From Pyropia yezoensis (Eukaryota; Rhodophyta; Bangiophyceae; Bangiales; Bangiaceae), in the NCBI GenBank assembly GCA_009829735.1, contig CM020619.1, positions 9,352,375 through 9,416,374 of the forward strand: 64,000 nucleotides of DNA, read 5' to 3'. Every line of letters begins with the position of its first letter. Within the stretch, counting starts at the first letter, position 1. This document shows positions 29,649-39,353 of this stretch, in pieces. Below the pieces are notes generated by a model. The model made no database searches, was not told the DNA's origin, and worked only from the letters and a program-made list of their open reading frames with translations. Both the position numbers and the translations under genes were made by a program.

Positions 29649-29693
29649 GGTCAGATTTTATCACAGATTTTCAGAATTTATCACGGTGACTCA
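29649..29693. repeat. Right terminal inverted repeat of the pogo-type element
   Basis: Exact inverse of the left repeat. Its outer edge lies 208 bp before the SNRNP40 start codon. Confidence 0.92.
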
Positions 29694-29901
29694 TTTGGCG
29701 TGTTTGACCGCCCTTGCCCCCCCCCCGACGCCGCCCTGTTCGCGCCTCGACCACAGCAGCTTCCCATGCCCTTCTCGACCAAGCCCCTGCTCGTGCTTCT
29801 TCTTCTCTTCCGTGCTTTTCTCTGGGCTTCTCTTTTCGTTTTTCCGTCTTTGCCTTCACCGCTCTTGTCGCTACCAGCGCCCGTTCCCGTTGTGGTTGGC
29901 C

Positions 29902-31110
29902 ATGTCGCTCGTCTCGGCTCCCTCCCGCCCTCCCTGTCGCGATGTCGTTGCGAAGCGTCCGCGCTCGCCCTCTGCTGAAGGTGTCGCAGACGGCCGCCTC
30001 TCCTCTCTCCCTGCCCCAATAATGAAACTCGAGGGCCATAAGGGGGAAGTCCTCGGCCTGGCCTTTCACCCTGTCGCGGGGTCGGCGCATTTGCTCGCGT
30101 CCTCGTCCTTTGACGGTACCGTGATGGTGTGGGATACGTCCTTGCCCGACATCCCGGCGGTGTCAATTTTTAAAGGCCACCGCTTGGCGGTGACGGACGT
30201 GGTGTTTGCCGGTCGGGACGGGGGGCTTGCGGCGACCGCCTCGGCCGACGGCACGGCGGCGCTGTGGGATGTGGTGACGGGGGAGCGGCTCAAGGTGCTG
30301 AGGGGGCATCGCTCGCACGTCAATGCCATTGCCGTGCCGCCGCCGGCGGGCGCGACAGTGTCGGGAGGCCCGCTTGGCGGGGCGGCTACACTGGCTGATG
30401 CCGACGCCAGCGGCGGCCTGGGCGAGTACACGGTGGCCACCGCCTCAAATGACAAGACGGTGCGGGTGTGGGATGGGCGGGACCGGCGGCGCGGGGCGGA
30501 GCTGCTGCTACCTCACCGAGCACAGGCGCTGGCGGTGGCCTGGGGGGAGGCCGACCACCTGATCTACTCATCGGGGGTGGACGGGGATGTGCTGGGCTGG
30601 GACCTACGCGCCGCGTCGTGCGCGTGGGCGGCGGCACCCGCGGCGGGCGGACCCGCGGCGGTCGCCCCGCCCGCCGCGGCGGTCGCCGGTGAGGCTGCCG
30701 GCTGCGTGCGGCAGCTGCGGGGCCACACCGAGCCCGTCACGGGCCTCGCCCTCAACACGGCGCGCACGCACCTGGTGTCCAACGCAATGGACCACTCGGT
30801 GCGGGTGTGGGACGTGCGGCCGTTTGTGGCGGGCGGCGAGGCTGCCCGGCAGGCGGCGGTGCTCATTGGCCACCGGCACGGCTTTGACAAGTCCCTGCTC
30901 CGCGCCGCGTGGGGGGGGCGTGACGAGGTGGTTGCCGCGGGTGCGGCGGACGGCACCCTGTGGGTGTGGGAGGTGGCCGACCGGACGGTGCGGTACCGGC
31001 TACCAGGCCACGCTGGGCCCGTCAACGCGGTGGCGTTCCACGCGACGCAGCCGGTGGTTGCGAGTGGGGGGGCGGACAAGGTAATCTTTTTGGGAGAGCT
31101 GCTGCTCTGA
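29902..31110 (+). CDS. SNRNP40: U5 snRNP 40 kDa protein SNRNP40 (Prp8-binding WD40 protein)
   Basis: 402 residues; the start is the ATG at 29902 (MSLVSAPSRPPCRDVVAKRP). The N-terminus is basic and Pro/Ser-rich, ending SSLPAPIMKLEGHKGEV, almost identical to the SNRNP40 hallmark SSLQAPIMLLSGHEGEV. Seven WD40 repeats follow, with VMVWD, AALWD, VRVWDG, VLGWDLR, VRVWDVRPF and LWVWE. The family-specific stretches LVSNAMDHSVRVWDVRPF and YRLPGHAGPVNAVAFHATQP are present. Human SNRNP40 sits on Prp8 in the U5 snRNP and the spliceosome, consistent with a genome that keeps introns. Ala/Gly-rich insertions lengthen two loops (about 153-171 and 239-260). Single exon. A DNA transposon ends 208 bp upstream, so its promoter may be partly replaced. 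Confidence 0.95.
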   Translation: MSLVSAPSRPPCRDVVAKRPRSPSAEGVADGRLSSLPAPIMKLEGHKGEVLGLAFHPVAGSAHLLASSSFDGTVMVWDTSLPDIPAVSIFKGHRLAVTDVVFAGRDGGLAATASADGTAALWDVVTGERLKVLRGHRSHVNAIAVPPPAGATVSGGPLGGAATLADADASGGLGEYTVATASNDKTVRVWDGRDRRRGAELLLPHRAQALAVAWGEADHLIYSSGVDGDVLGWDLRAASCAWAAAPAAGGPAAVAPPAAAVAGEAAGCVRQLRGHTEPVTGLALNTARTHLVSNAMDHSVRVWDVRPFVAGGEAARQAAVLIGHRHGFDKSLLRAAWGGRDEVVAAGAADGTLWVWEVADRTVRYRLPGHAGPVNAVAFHATQPVVASGGADKVIFLGELLL

Positions 31111-32100
31111 GGCGGCGGGGGGGGGTGGAGTGCGGGGGGGGGGCAGGCGAGTGAGGGCCGGTGGGGGTTGGGAGGTGTGTTGGATGCCGGGAAGTACACA
31201 CCCCGGACGGGTGGGGGAAGGGATGGACCCTTGTAGCTCAGGCGATGGGTACTGGTCGCAATAGGGATGCCCTTGGCGCACCGTTTCCGCTGTCTCTCTG
31301 CCGCCTCGTGCCAGCGTGGTCGCACGGCTGGAAGGTTTTTCAATGCGGATTGTTCCCAGCGTGCTTGGGCAGGCGTGGGTGCAAACGAAGCGCCCGTCTG
31401 CTCGGCAGGAGCCTCGACGGACAGGCCCTGCCCTCAACGATACCGTGGTAGACTCCAATCGGCAGCTTCCTGCAGGTCGAGCGCGGGTGGCTCGCTCCGT
31501 GCACGCGCCTGGCGCCGCTGAACGAGCATACAGTACATACATACTGTTTGACACCAGAACATCCAGTACAGCGGCGACCCCTACATATTGTGACCTGGTA
31601 AATAGTTGGTGACAAGACCACCCGACGAATACATGCATATATGTACAGCAGCACATCGTCGGTGGAAACTATTCTCCACGCTCTGCCTCGGCCCTGGACG
31701 GCGCGGCGGCGGACGGGGCCCACCCAGACAGGCGTCACCTGTCGATGACGCCAGGTGACGGCGCCTGGTACGGTCCGCAGCCTGGCGCACTGTCCTTGGT
31801 GGCACCCTCTCAGGGGCGCCCGGTGCGGCGCCCTGTTGTCAGGCGAGCCCCGTCTCTCCCGGCCCCCGGCCTTGTGGCTGGTTGCCTCCCACACCTTTCC
31901 GCAGCTTCGCGCGGGGGGGGCGCCGCCTCGGGCGGGGCATGCTGGGCCGGCGCGCTGCTGGCGTTGTGGACCGGCGGGCCGGTGGAGAGGGTGTGTGGGA
32001 GAGAAGTGTCATCACTCCCGCGCTGAAGGCGCGCGTCGTGGTCCTGCCCGGCCCGCGTGGAGCGCGTGCCGCCGTCTGTCCGTCCTTCCCCCCCGCCCCG

Positions 32101-32136
<36 letters not shown>

Positions 32137-34047
32137 ACAGCGCCCGCGCGGGGACGGTGCCGCAGCACCGAGGCGGCCCCGCGGGGCGGTGTGCGGGGGA
32201 AACGCGTCTGTCTGTGGGTGCGCGCGGCCACGCGCGTGTGGGGGCGCCTGTGGGCGGCTGCCGGACCGGCGGTGATGGCGCCATCCAGACGCTCGCACAG
32301 TGTGGAAACGGCACTCGGTTCCACCCCCAACGCGGGGACCCCCTTTTTTCCGAGTGCGCTGAGGCGGGGGTCACGGGCGAAGGGTGTGGGTAGCTGGTCT
32401 GCAGCATCCACCATCGTCACGACCGCCGGTGGCCCACGCAAGCAGGTAATATGGATATGTACCGCCAGCGCGAGGCACGGTCGTGGAGGGTGGGTGCCCA
32501 GGGGCTTGCCACGACGCGTTCCCTCGGCGGCAGTCTCCGTGTCAGCGGGCCACCAGCGCGGATGGCGGGATTTTGGGTCCTCGAGCGCTGGGCGGAGGGG
32601 ACCCCCTGGCCGACGATGCTCCCCGACTCGCAGCCACCCCGTCCAGTGTGGGGAGACGCACCTCAGCCAGGGGCACCCCCCTCAGCCAGTGGTCGTGAAT
32701 GGGGGGGGGGGGGTGGGGCTGCGGAGCGGCTGTGGGCCCAGCCACCCCTCCCAGCGTCACGGCGCCGTCACGCCCCGGCTCTCCCCCACGCCGCGCCCCT
32801 CTGTGTGAGGACGCGCGCTGCACCGTGGATGGCGAGACGACCCCCTTCGTTTCCCTGCCCCTGCCCCCGCCAAACAGAGCTTGATGGCACCCCTGCTGCG
32901 GGTATGTATTGGTAGGCCGCCCGGTGGGTGGGGGACGGGGGTAAGGGTAGGCCCACACCGCCGGTGCGGTGACACTCCGCCACGCGCGCCGGTCGCCTGC
33001 AGCGCCATCCGCTCGTGTCGCCATGCCCTGCGGACGGTGCCGCCCCTCGTGGGCGGCGGCGCGGGGGGGGGGGGGGGGCTATCGATAGGCCGCAAGCCTG
33101 GCCGACGATCACCCCGCGCGTCGTCGACGGCCGTCCACGGCCGCGGCTGCAGGCCCCCGCACGCCCCCCGAAGACAACGTCGAGGTCAGAGCGCGGCGGG
33201 AGGACAGAGGGGGGGGGGAGGAATGCCTCGCCGGCGGCGCGCAGGGCCGCGCCCACCCCGCCCCGCCGCCGTGTCATTGGTTCGTCACGTGGGGGCGGCC
33301 ACGATACGCTTTTGGCCGTGGACGTGAACGAGCAGCAGTGGGTGCCGCCGTCCCGGCGAGGGGGGGGAGGGAAGGCTGCGTGGGGGGGGCACCAGGGGAG
33401 GCGGCGTGGGAGCACCGCGCACGTGTGTGTATGTACGTCCGACCCTGTGCGGGCTGGTAGGAGCCAGGAGGCGGGGGGAGGCGGGGGCGGCGGCGGCCGC
33501 GGCGGCGGTACGGGTCGTTTACCCTGAGCGGGAGGAGGGGACGGGACGGTAGCGGCCGGGACGGCAGCTGCGGCACGGCCGTGGTGCCCCCCCCCCCCCA
33601 CCAACCAGTCTCTGTTGGTGTTGGTGGTGGAGCCACGACACGGGCGTGGCCCCCACGCCGGGGTGAATGCGGCACCGCGTACGTGTACGCGCGTGGTATT
33701 AACGCCCCTCTGCTGCCAGTCGCTGGCCGACGCAGCGGCGGCCGTCGCAAGCGAGCCGTATCACGGCAGTCCCTCCCGCTGCCCCGACGCTGGCGCTGGG
33801 GGGAGGAGCCGCCGCCCCCATTTTGAGACGCTCGGCGGTGGCTGCCGTGAACAAGAGGCGACGCAGGCCGGGCAGTGGGGGGCCGTGAGCACGCACCGGG
33901 CACCCTCTCCGCCCGCACCACCCCCCCCGGCCCCCCTTCCCCTGCCCCCCCCCCCCCCCCCCCCCCAAACCGGCACCCCCCCCCCCCCCCCTTCCCCCCC
34001 CTTCTCCCCATCCCCGATCCTCTCGTCCCCCCCCCACTGTCGGCACC
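31111..34047. other. Gene-poor G/C-homopolymer region
   Basis: About 2.9 kb with no recognisable gene. Long runs of C or G (32101-32136, 32700-32713, 33062-33078, 33588-33599, 33945-33990) and CCG-rich stretches open frames on both strands, which look like composition artefacts. 31500-31680 is less GC-rich but holds no gene I recognise. Confidence 0.5.
32101..32136. repeat. 36-base poly-C tract
   Basis: Uninterrupted C run, mirrored in kind by G32 at 54421-54452. Confidence 0.9.
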
Positions 34048-34666
34048 ATGCCGACCCTGCGTGCATGGACGGCGGTGCTGGCGGCCGCCGCGGTCGCGGC
34101 GGCGGCGCTCCTCCCCCGCGTGGGCGGGCAGGAGATCACGGCCACCCCCCCCCCGCCAGCGTCGGAGCTGGCCTTTACGCGCGTCTGCTTCCCCGTCGCG
34201 GAGCTGGAGCCCCGCGCCGCGCAGGTGGCGGCGGGCATGCGCGCGGCGGGCCTCTCGGCCGCGGCGGCGGCCCAGTTTGCAACCGACGTGACGTCGGGGC
34301 TGCTGGCGCAGCCGTGGCTCCGCGACGACAGCGACGATGAGGGCGAAGGGAGTGACGATGACGATGACGACGGCGGCGGCGGCGGCGGCGACGGTGCGAC
34401 GGCCGCCGACGGCGTCGCGGCGGACGACGACGAGCCGGCGTCGCGGCCGCCCGTGACGGGGGTGGCCACGTCAGAGCTGCTGCTGGCCGACCCCTCCCAG
34501 CCGGGGGTGCTGTGCTGGAAGCAGGAGGTCACCGCCGAGTTTATCATTGAGCGGTACGTTGCCGCCGGCGGCGACACCATTGACGATGACGGCTCGGATG
34601 ATGACGACGGGGAGGTGGACGACCGCATGCTCGTCGCCGCCCAGCGTGGCACTACGGCAGGCGTGC

Positions 34667-34708
<42 letters not shown>

Positions 34709-34980
34709 ACAGCGTCGACGTCGCCGTGGGGGCCCCCCCAGGGAGGGCGGCGGCCGCGGCAGCGGCCGGCGGCGCGTCGCCGCCACGACGCGCCGATCGG
34801 CCAGGCGCGGGGCGCCCAGCGCCCCCCCCCCCCCCCTCCTCGGTGCGGCTGGACCTGACCGCGCTCACCTCCCGCCGCGTGTGCGGGTCGTGCTGCAACT
34901 TGTCGTCCTTTGAGGCGCAGTTCAAGCTGCTCCGGAGGTGTGCGTGCCGCCTGTGCAGCTGCCGCTTTAACTGCGGGTAG
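34048..34980 (+). CDS. Candidate secreted acidic protein with Cys-rich C-terminus
   Basis: 310 residues, family not recognised. The first 27 residues form a signal peptide: MPTLRAWTAV, an Ala-rich hydrophobic core, likely cleavage before QEITATPP. The mature protein has a globular-looking part (TRVCFPVAELEPRAAQVAAG), two very acidic Asp/Glu/Gly stretches (about 91-107 and 184-196), a poly-Ala tract from a GCC repeat, and a C-terminal Cys cluster CGSCCNLSSFEAQFKLLRRC plus CRLCSCRFNC with nine Cys in about 35 residues, suggesting disulfides or metal binding. A role outside the cell or in the cell wall is possible but inferred only from layout. The start is the first ATG after a long C-rich stretch. 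Confidence 0.5.
34667..34708. repeat. (GCC)n trinucleotide repeat, poly-Ala coding
   Basis: About 14 consecutive GCC triplets within the secreted-protein ORF. Confidence 0.85.
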
Positions 34981-35576
34981 GGGGTAGGGGGGGGGCGGAG
35001 GGGGGGGACGGACGGAGGTGCGAGGTGGGGATGGCCTCGGAGGGAACGGCGGGGCGCCTCCCTCGCGCGCCCTCGGGCATGTGTACATACGACGGCCGGC
35101 GCCCATGAGAGGGACGTGGGGAGGGGGTGGGGGTGGAGTGCGGGAGGTAGGCGGCGCTGCAGCACCGACAGCGCCCGCCGCTCGATAGACAACATCAAGG
35201 GCGCGGCGGTTGGCTGGTGGCGGTGTCGTCGGCGGGGGCTTTTCTTTCCCCCTCGCCGCGCATCGGCCCGCCCGCGCGCCCACCTATTCTTTTACATTTT
35301 TTTGTGTGTTTTCTTTTTGGTGCCTTTATACTTGGATATGCGGCGGCCACCAGCGCGCGCGCGTTCCCCCTCAATACAGTCTTTCTCCATTCTTGGGCAC
35401 CCTTTGTGGCGACCGTAAGCCCAAGGATTGTAACTTGATTCCGCCCTCTGATTGGTCGGTGACAACGATCGAATGCTGACACATGCGTTGATCGCATCGT
35501 AGAGGTCGGTCGACCTGCATTGGTTACTAGACACCGTGCCCAAGAAAGGATGTCACAGCAATGGAGAAAGACTGTA
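34981..35576. other. 3' flank of the secreted-protein ORF up to the Harbinger element
   Basis: No gene. Contains T-rich patches (about 35287-35312), a possible 3' UTR, and the dispersed repeat at 35398-35535. Confidence 0.45.
35398..35535 (+). repeat. Dispersed ~135-bp repeat, copy 1 (inverse of 54826-54957)
   Basis: Shares gcgaccgtaagcc, ctgacacatgc and agaggtcggtcgacct blocks in the same order with the reverse complement of 54826-54957. Identity is highest at both ends and lower in the middle, fitting two aged copies of one repeat. Confidence 0.7.
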
Positions 35577-35618
35577 GAGAGTTTTTACTGCGCGTTTGTG
35601 AGATCGTTTGTGACAACG
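35577..35618. repeat. Left TIR of the Harbinger-type element
   Basis: 42 bp; differs from the inverse of 40939-40980 at positions 20, 33 and 38. Confidence 0.88.
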
Positions 35619-36021
35619 TGGCACCATATTCCTTACACCAAGGGGGCTGCTACATCCAAATCGTTCTCACAGAGATCTCACGTGAGAGCGTTCCGTGACA
35701 AGAACGGCCTGAGTTGTCACGGACTCGGCGTATTTGTGAGATCTCCGTGAGATCTCATAAGTCGTACACGTGGCGACATAGGATGTATTTCTCGGCGACT
35801 TACTGGTCCTGTCCGCTCTTTTTGCTGTCCGGCGCTCTGCTGCGCAGGCTGTGTCAGCACCCTTTTGCACTTGCCGTTGCACCCACCGCCACCGCCCACG
35901 CAGACAACCCGTCCCCCCCCGCAGCGCCCTGTCAAACCGCCCCCCCCAGCAGAACCCTGTCCTTCCTTGACGTCCATTGTGGCCTCAGTTCTGGCGCCCG
36001 CGCGGTTGCCGCTGGTGTGGC

Positions 36022-36909
36022 ATGGAGACCGGCGGTGGCAGCGCTGCCGACCAGCCTGGGACGGCGTCGGAAGAGCGTCAGGCGACCCCACCCGCAACTT
36101 TGTCGTCGTCCTCCGCTACCGGGAGAGGCGGCGGCGTCGCGGGCACCTCGGCCGCTCCAGCCTCTTAAGGCAAGCGTCGCATCTGGTAGACGGACGAGGA
36201 CGTTTTCGCGCTGAAGGCCATCTTGACGTCTTCTGCCCACGTCGCTCCTCGAGGTCAGCGGCTGAGGAGATTTGAGGACGCGGCGGCGACGTTCAACGAC
36301 CACCCTCAAGCTGCGTTTAAACCATCCGGTAAAAACGTTCTCGACCACTTTACCAAGATCTCATCGCAGTTTTCCGATGAGGATAAGAGGAAGGCGCGTG
36401 AGACATGGCAGAAGGAGGAACCCTCCAAGCGCGACAAGATTTTGGCTGACATGATTGATGCGGCTGAGGTCCTGCAGGCGGAGGAGGATGCAACGAAAGG
36501 GGAGGCGGCGGAGGCGAAGAGAAAGCTGGACGCGGTAGGTTTGGCCGTTCGAGAGCTCGCAACGGGCCGCCGACACCGCCAGCCCAAGGACAAAACGACC
36601 AATGATGAAGAGGAAAACGAGGACCAGTCGGCGACGGCTCCGAGGCGGGGCAAGAAGCGCTCCACTCGAGAGATCGACGACCTTGACAACGATTTATTGG
36701 GGCTGCTGGAGCGCAGCGAGCGGCGCCAAGAGATGCGAGCGGACAAGCAGATGCAGCAGATTGACAAGCGGCTTGAGGAGCAGCGTCAAGCCCGGGAGGC
36801 ATCGGACCGTCAGCGAGAGGAGCGCCAGGACCGTAAGGACGAGAGGTTTCTGAGTGTGCTGGGCGAGATAGCGCGTAAGCCCTCGGGAAACCGCGGTCCC
36901 CCAGAATAG
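36022..36909 (+). pseudogene. Myb/SANT-like Harbinger accessory protein, two in-frame stops
   Basis: One frame runs METGGGSAADQPG ... to IARKPSGNRGPPE, with stops at 36166-36168 (TAA) and 36193-36195 (TAG). The second falls inside RRIW-stop-TDEDVFALKAIL, the start of a Myb/SANT-like fold of the type that helps Harbinger transposases enter the nucleus and bind ends. After it come FNDHPQAAFKPSGKN and FTKISSQFSDEDKRK, a coiled-coil region and a highly charged tail (ERRQEMRADKQMQQIDKRLE). A small intron could remove the stops, but I find no convincing sites. The stretch from 36223 on is open and might still be translated. Confidence 0.65.
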
Positions 36910-39353
36910 AGAGTGTAGATAAAAAATGCTTATGCTCGTGTCTTGCGACCACGCACGCTGGCAACGGTGGGGTGCTGTATGTGCCACAGGAGGCCGTAGC
37001 TAAGGGGTGGGCGGCGAAGGCCCACGAGGGTCTTCCACCTGGCCAAGCGTCACCCCGCCACTGTGGCACCCCCCGGGGGAGGGGACGCCCGCCTGGAAAG
37101 CCGCCATCGGGTTGGCAGAGGCGCGAGGCCCCGTCGCGCAAAGCAGCAACACAGACTCGCCTACCGGCCACGGCGCGGTCCGCCGCCAGCACCAGCCACG
37201 GCGCTGTCCACGGCCAGCGCCGACACCAACCCGCCGAGTGCTTCTGTCATCACAGAGGCGACGAGGGGACTGGTGGCGCCCCCCCTCCCGCAGCGGTCCG
37301 CGACGGCAGCCACAGAGTCAGGTGTGCTGCCGTCAGCGGCGGCTGCGGCGGAGGGGGGAGCGACGCGAAAGCGTTGTGGCTGCCTATCCACCGAGGTCAG
37401 CCTCCCCACCGAGGTCAGCCTCCCCACTTCCCGCGGCGCCGTCCGGCGGCTTCGCAACGTGCGCGGGCACAACACCAGGCACCAAGCTGACGAGCACTGA
37501 CCACCACAACCCTCAGCCCCTCAAACAACCCCGAAAGACGAGGCCCCACCACCTTTCCGCCGCCGTGCGCGTGAGCTGTTGCGGCGGCGGCTCGAACAGG
37601 CGATGAGCGTGGCGACCGTACCCGCCGTGGTATGCGCGGCGGGGCCATGGAGCGCTGCAATCCCGCTGCCGTCCCCGCGACCGCCCGAGCCCCCACCCCG
37701 ACGGCGTCTGCAGCGCAGAGGCCCGCAGGAACGCCCACCGGTCGGCGGGCGCAAGCACCTTGCACGCCCGCTGCCAAAAAGAAGCCCGTCGAATGGTCGG
37801 CGGCGTAGAGATCCCAAAAGACCCACGGAGAAGGAGGACGGCCCCTTGAGCCCCTCTCCCCACCCACCCCATCGCCCCGGCCCCCGCCTCCCCAGAGTCC
37901 CCCCCCCGCCTTTCCCCAGTGCCACGGAGGCGATGTACTTCTTGAATCCCCCCGCCTTGCAGCCGCTTTCCTCCCGCGTCGACGGCGTGGCGGTTGATCG
38001 GCTTGATAAGCTGCATGTCGGCGCGGGGGACGAGCAGCACCCCGGCCGCCGCCGCCATCGCGGTCGACTCCACCGGATCCATCTGCGCGGCCGAGAGGCC
38101 GCGCTTCGTCCCCATGCACGGCCACATCGGGGGGGAGAGCTCGTCGGAGGCAGTCGCCCACGAGAGCCAAGGGAGGGGGGGGGGGTCCCCGCCGGGTTGG
38201 ATAGGTGGGGGGATGCCATCGAACCCAGTGGCGGCGGCCACAGAATCAGTGCGTGACGCCAGGAGGGGCGAGCCAGCAGTAACAAGGCACCGCGGGCGTG
38301 GCGCAGCCGCCATCTCCGTCGACCACACGGTGACCGCTGCCACCCCTGCCAGTGGCCGTCACCCCGACTGGGGCACCGCCCCACCTCCGTCCGCGACCTC
38401 CTCCCCTCAGCAACGCCTCATGAAATGAACGGTAACAGGTACGGAGCCCGCCGCTGCGGGCGTGTCGGGCGGATCCTCCCCCCCCGGCCCCCCCGCTCCT
38501 TACCGCGTCATCCTCCGTGGCCGCCGCTCAGCCGCACCTTTCCCCCCCACCCGCCACGCCAGCCGCGGCCACCGCCAAGGCCCCCCCTACCCCCAAACCA
38601 CCGCGCAAGCAGTGGCCACCGGGCTGCCACCCCCCCTCGCCACCCCCACCTGAGCACAGCGGGTGGTGGTACACCGCCGGGAGACAGACCGACGCAGTCA
38701 TCCATGATGCGCAGGGGGGGGGGGCACACCAGCGCCAGGCATCACCCCCCCCCCCCCCGACTAGGTAGGCACAGGGCCCAAGCCGCCGACCACAGCCAGA
38801 GACACGCCGCCGGGAGAGAGCCGCCGCCACAGCCACCACCGTCACAGATCGGTCGGGGTGAGGGGGGCACACCAGCGGCAAGCATCAATCCCCCCGCCCC
38901 TACCACGCACGCACAATGCCCAAGCGGCCGACCACCACCAGCCGATACCCCCGGGAGGAAAGCGACGCCGCCGCCACTGCCGTCACAGATCGGGAAGGGG
39001 ATCCCCCCCCGCCGGGGGTAGACAGCCCGCCTCCCCGCACCTGGCGTCCCACCCGCCGCCGCCATGTCGCACTCCCCTCACGGCGGGCTTGGCCAGCGGC
39101 ACCGCCGCCCTCCGCCCCATCTGGCACCACCGGCGTAACGTCAACCGCGCCCGGTGCCACGCCATCGCCGCCCACAACCGCCGGCCACACCTCACCAAAG
39201 ACGTGCTGCGATGCGCCGTCGTCTGTTGCCACCGTGGTGGCGGGGAGGTGGGCCGCGAGATGTCCACCCCCGGCAGCCAGCAGCCGCCCCCCGCTATCGC
39301 AACCCGCCCCCCGCCGTCGCAACCACCGGCGGCCAGTCCGCCGGCGGTCACCA
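36910..39353. other. Interior of the Harbinger element between its two genes
   Basis: About 2.4 kb, GC-rich, with an imperfect ~170-bp direct duplication at about 38711-38995. A minus-strand frame at 37513-38343 has some protein-like stretches (AAGVLLVPRADMQLIKPINR) but no domain I recognise; it could be cargo, an old insertion or chance. Confidence 0.4.
38711..38995. repeat. Imperfect direct duplication (two units)
   Basis: Both units begin gggggcacaccagcg and continue through caagccgccgacca / caagcggccgacca to cgtcacagatcgg. They are diverged by substitutions and small indels. Confidence 0.65.

Larger units (their letters stand above)
27832..29693. mobile_element. Complete pogo/Tigger-type DNA transposon with perfect 45-bp TIRs
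   Basis: The element is 1862 bp. Its ends, 27832-27876 and 29649-29693, are perfect inverted repeats beginning TGAGTCACCGTGATAAATTC. A flanking ATT occurs on both sides (27830-27832 and 29693-29695, overlapping the outermost base) and may be a 3-bp target duplication; the TA expected for pogo is not seen. One uninterrupted transposase gene lies inside on the minus strand. Perfect ends and an intact ORF point to a young, possibly mobile copy. Confidence 0.9.

Noticed and set aside
37513-38343. Minus-strand frame inside the Harbinger element as a cargo gene
   Set aside because: Some protein-like stretches, but several overlapping frames are equally open and no domain is recognised.
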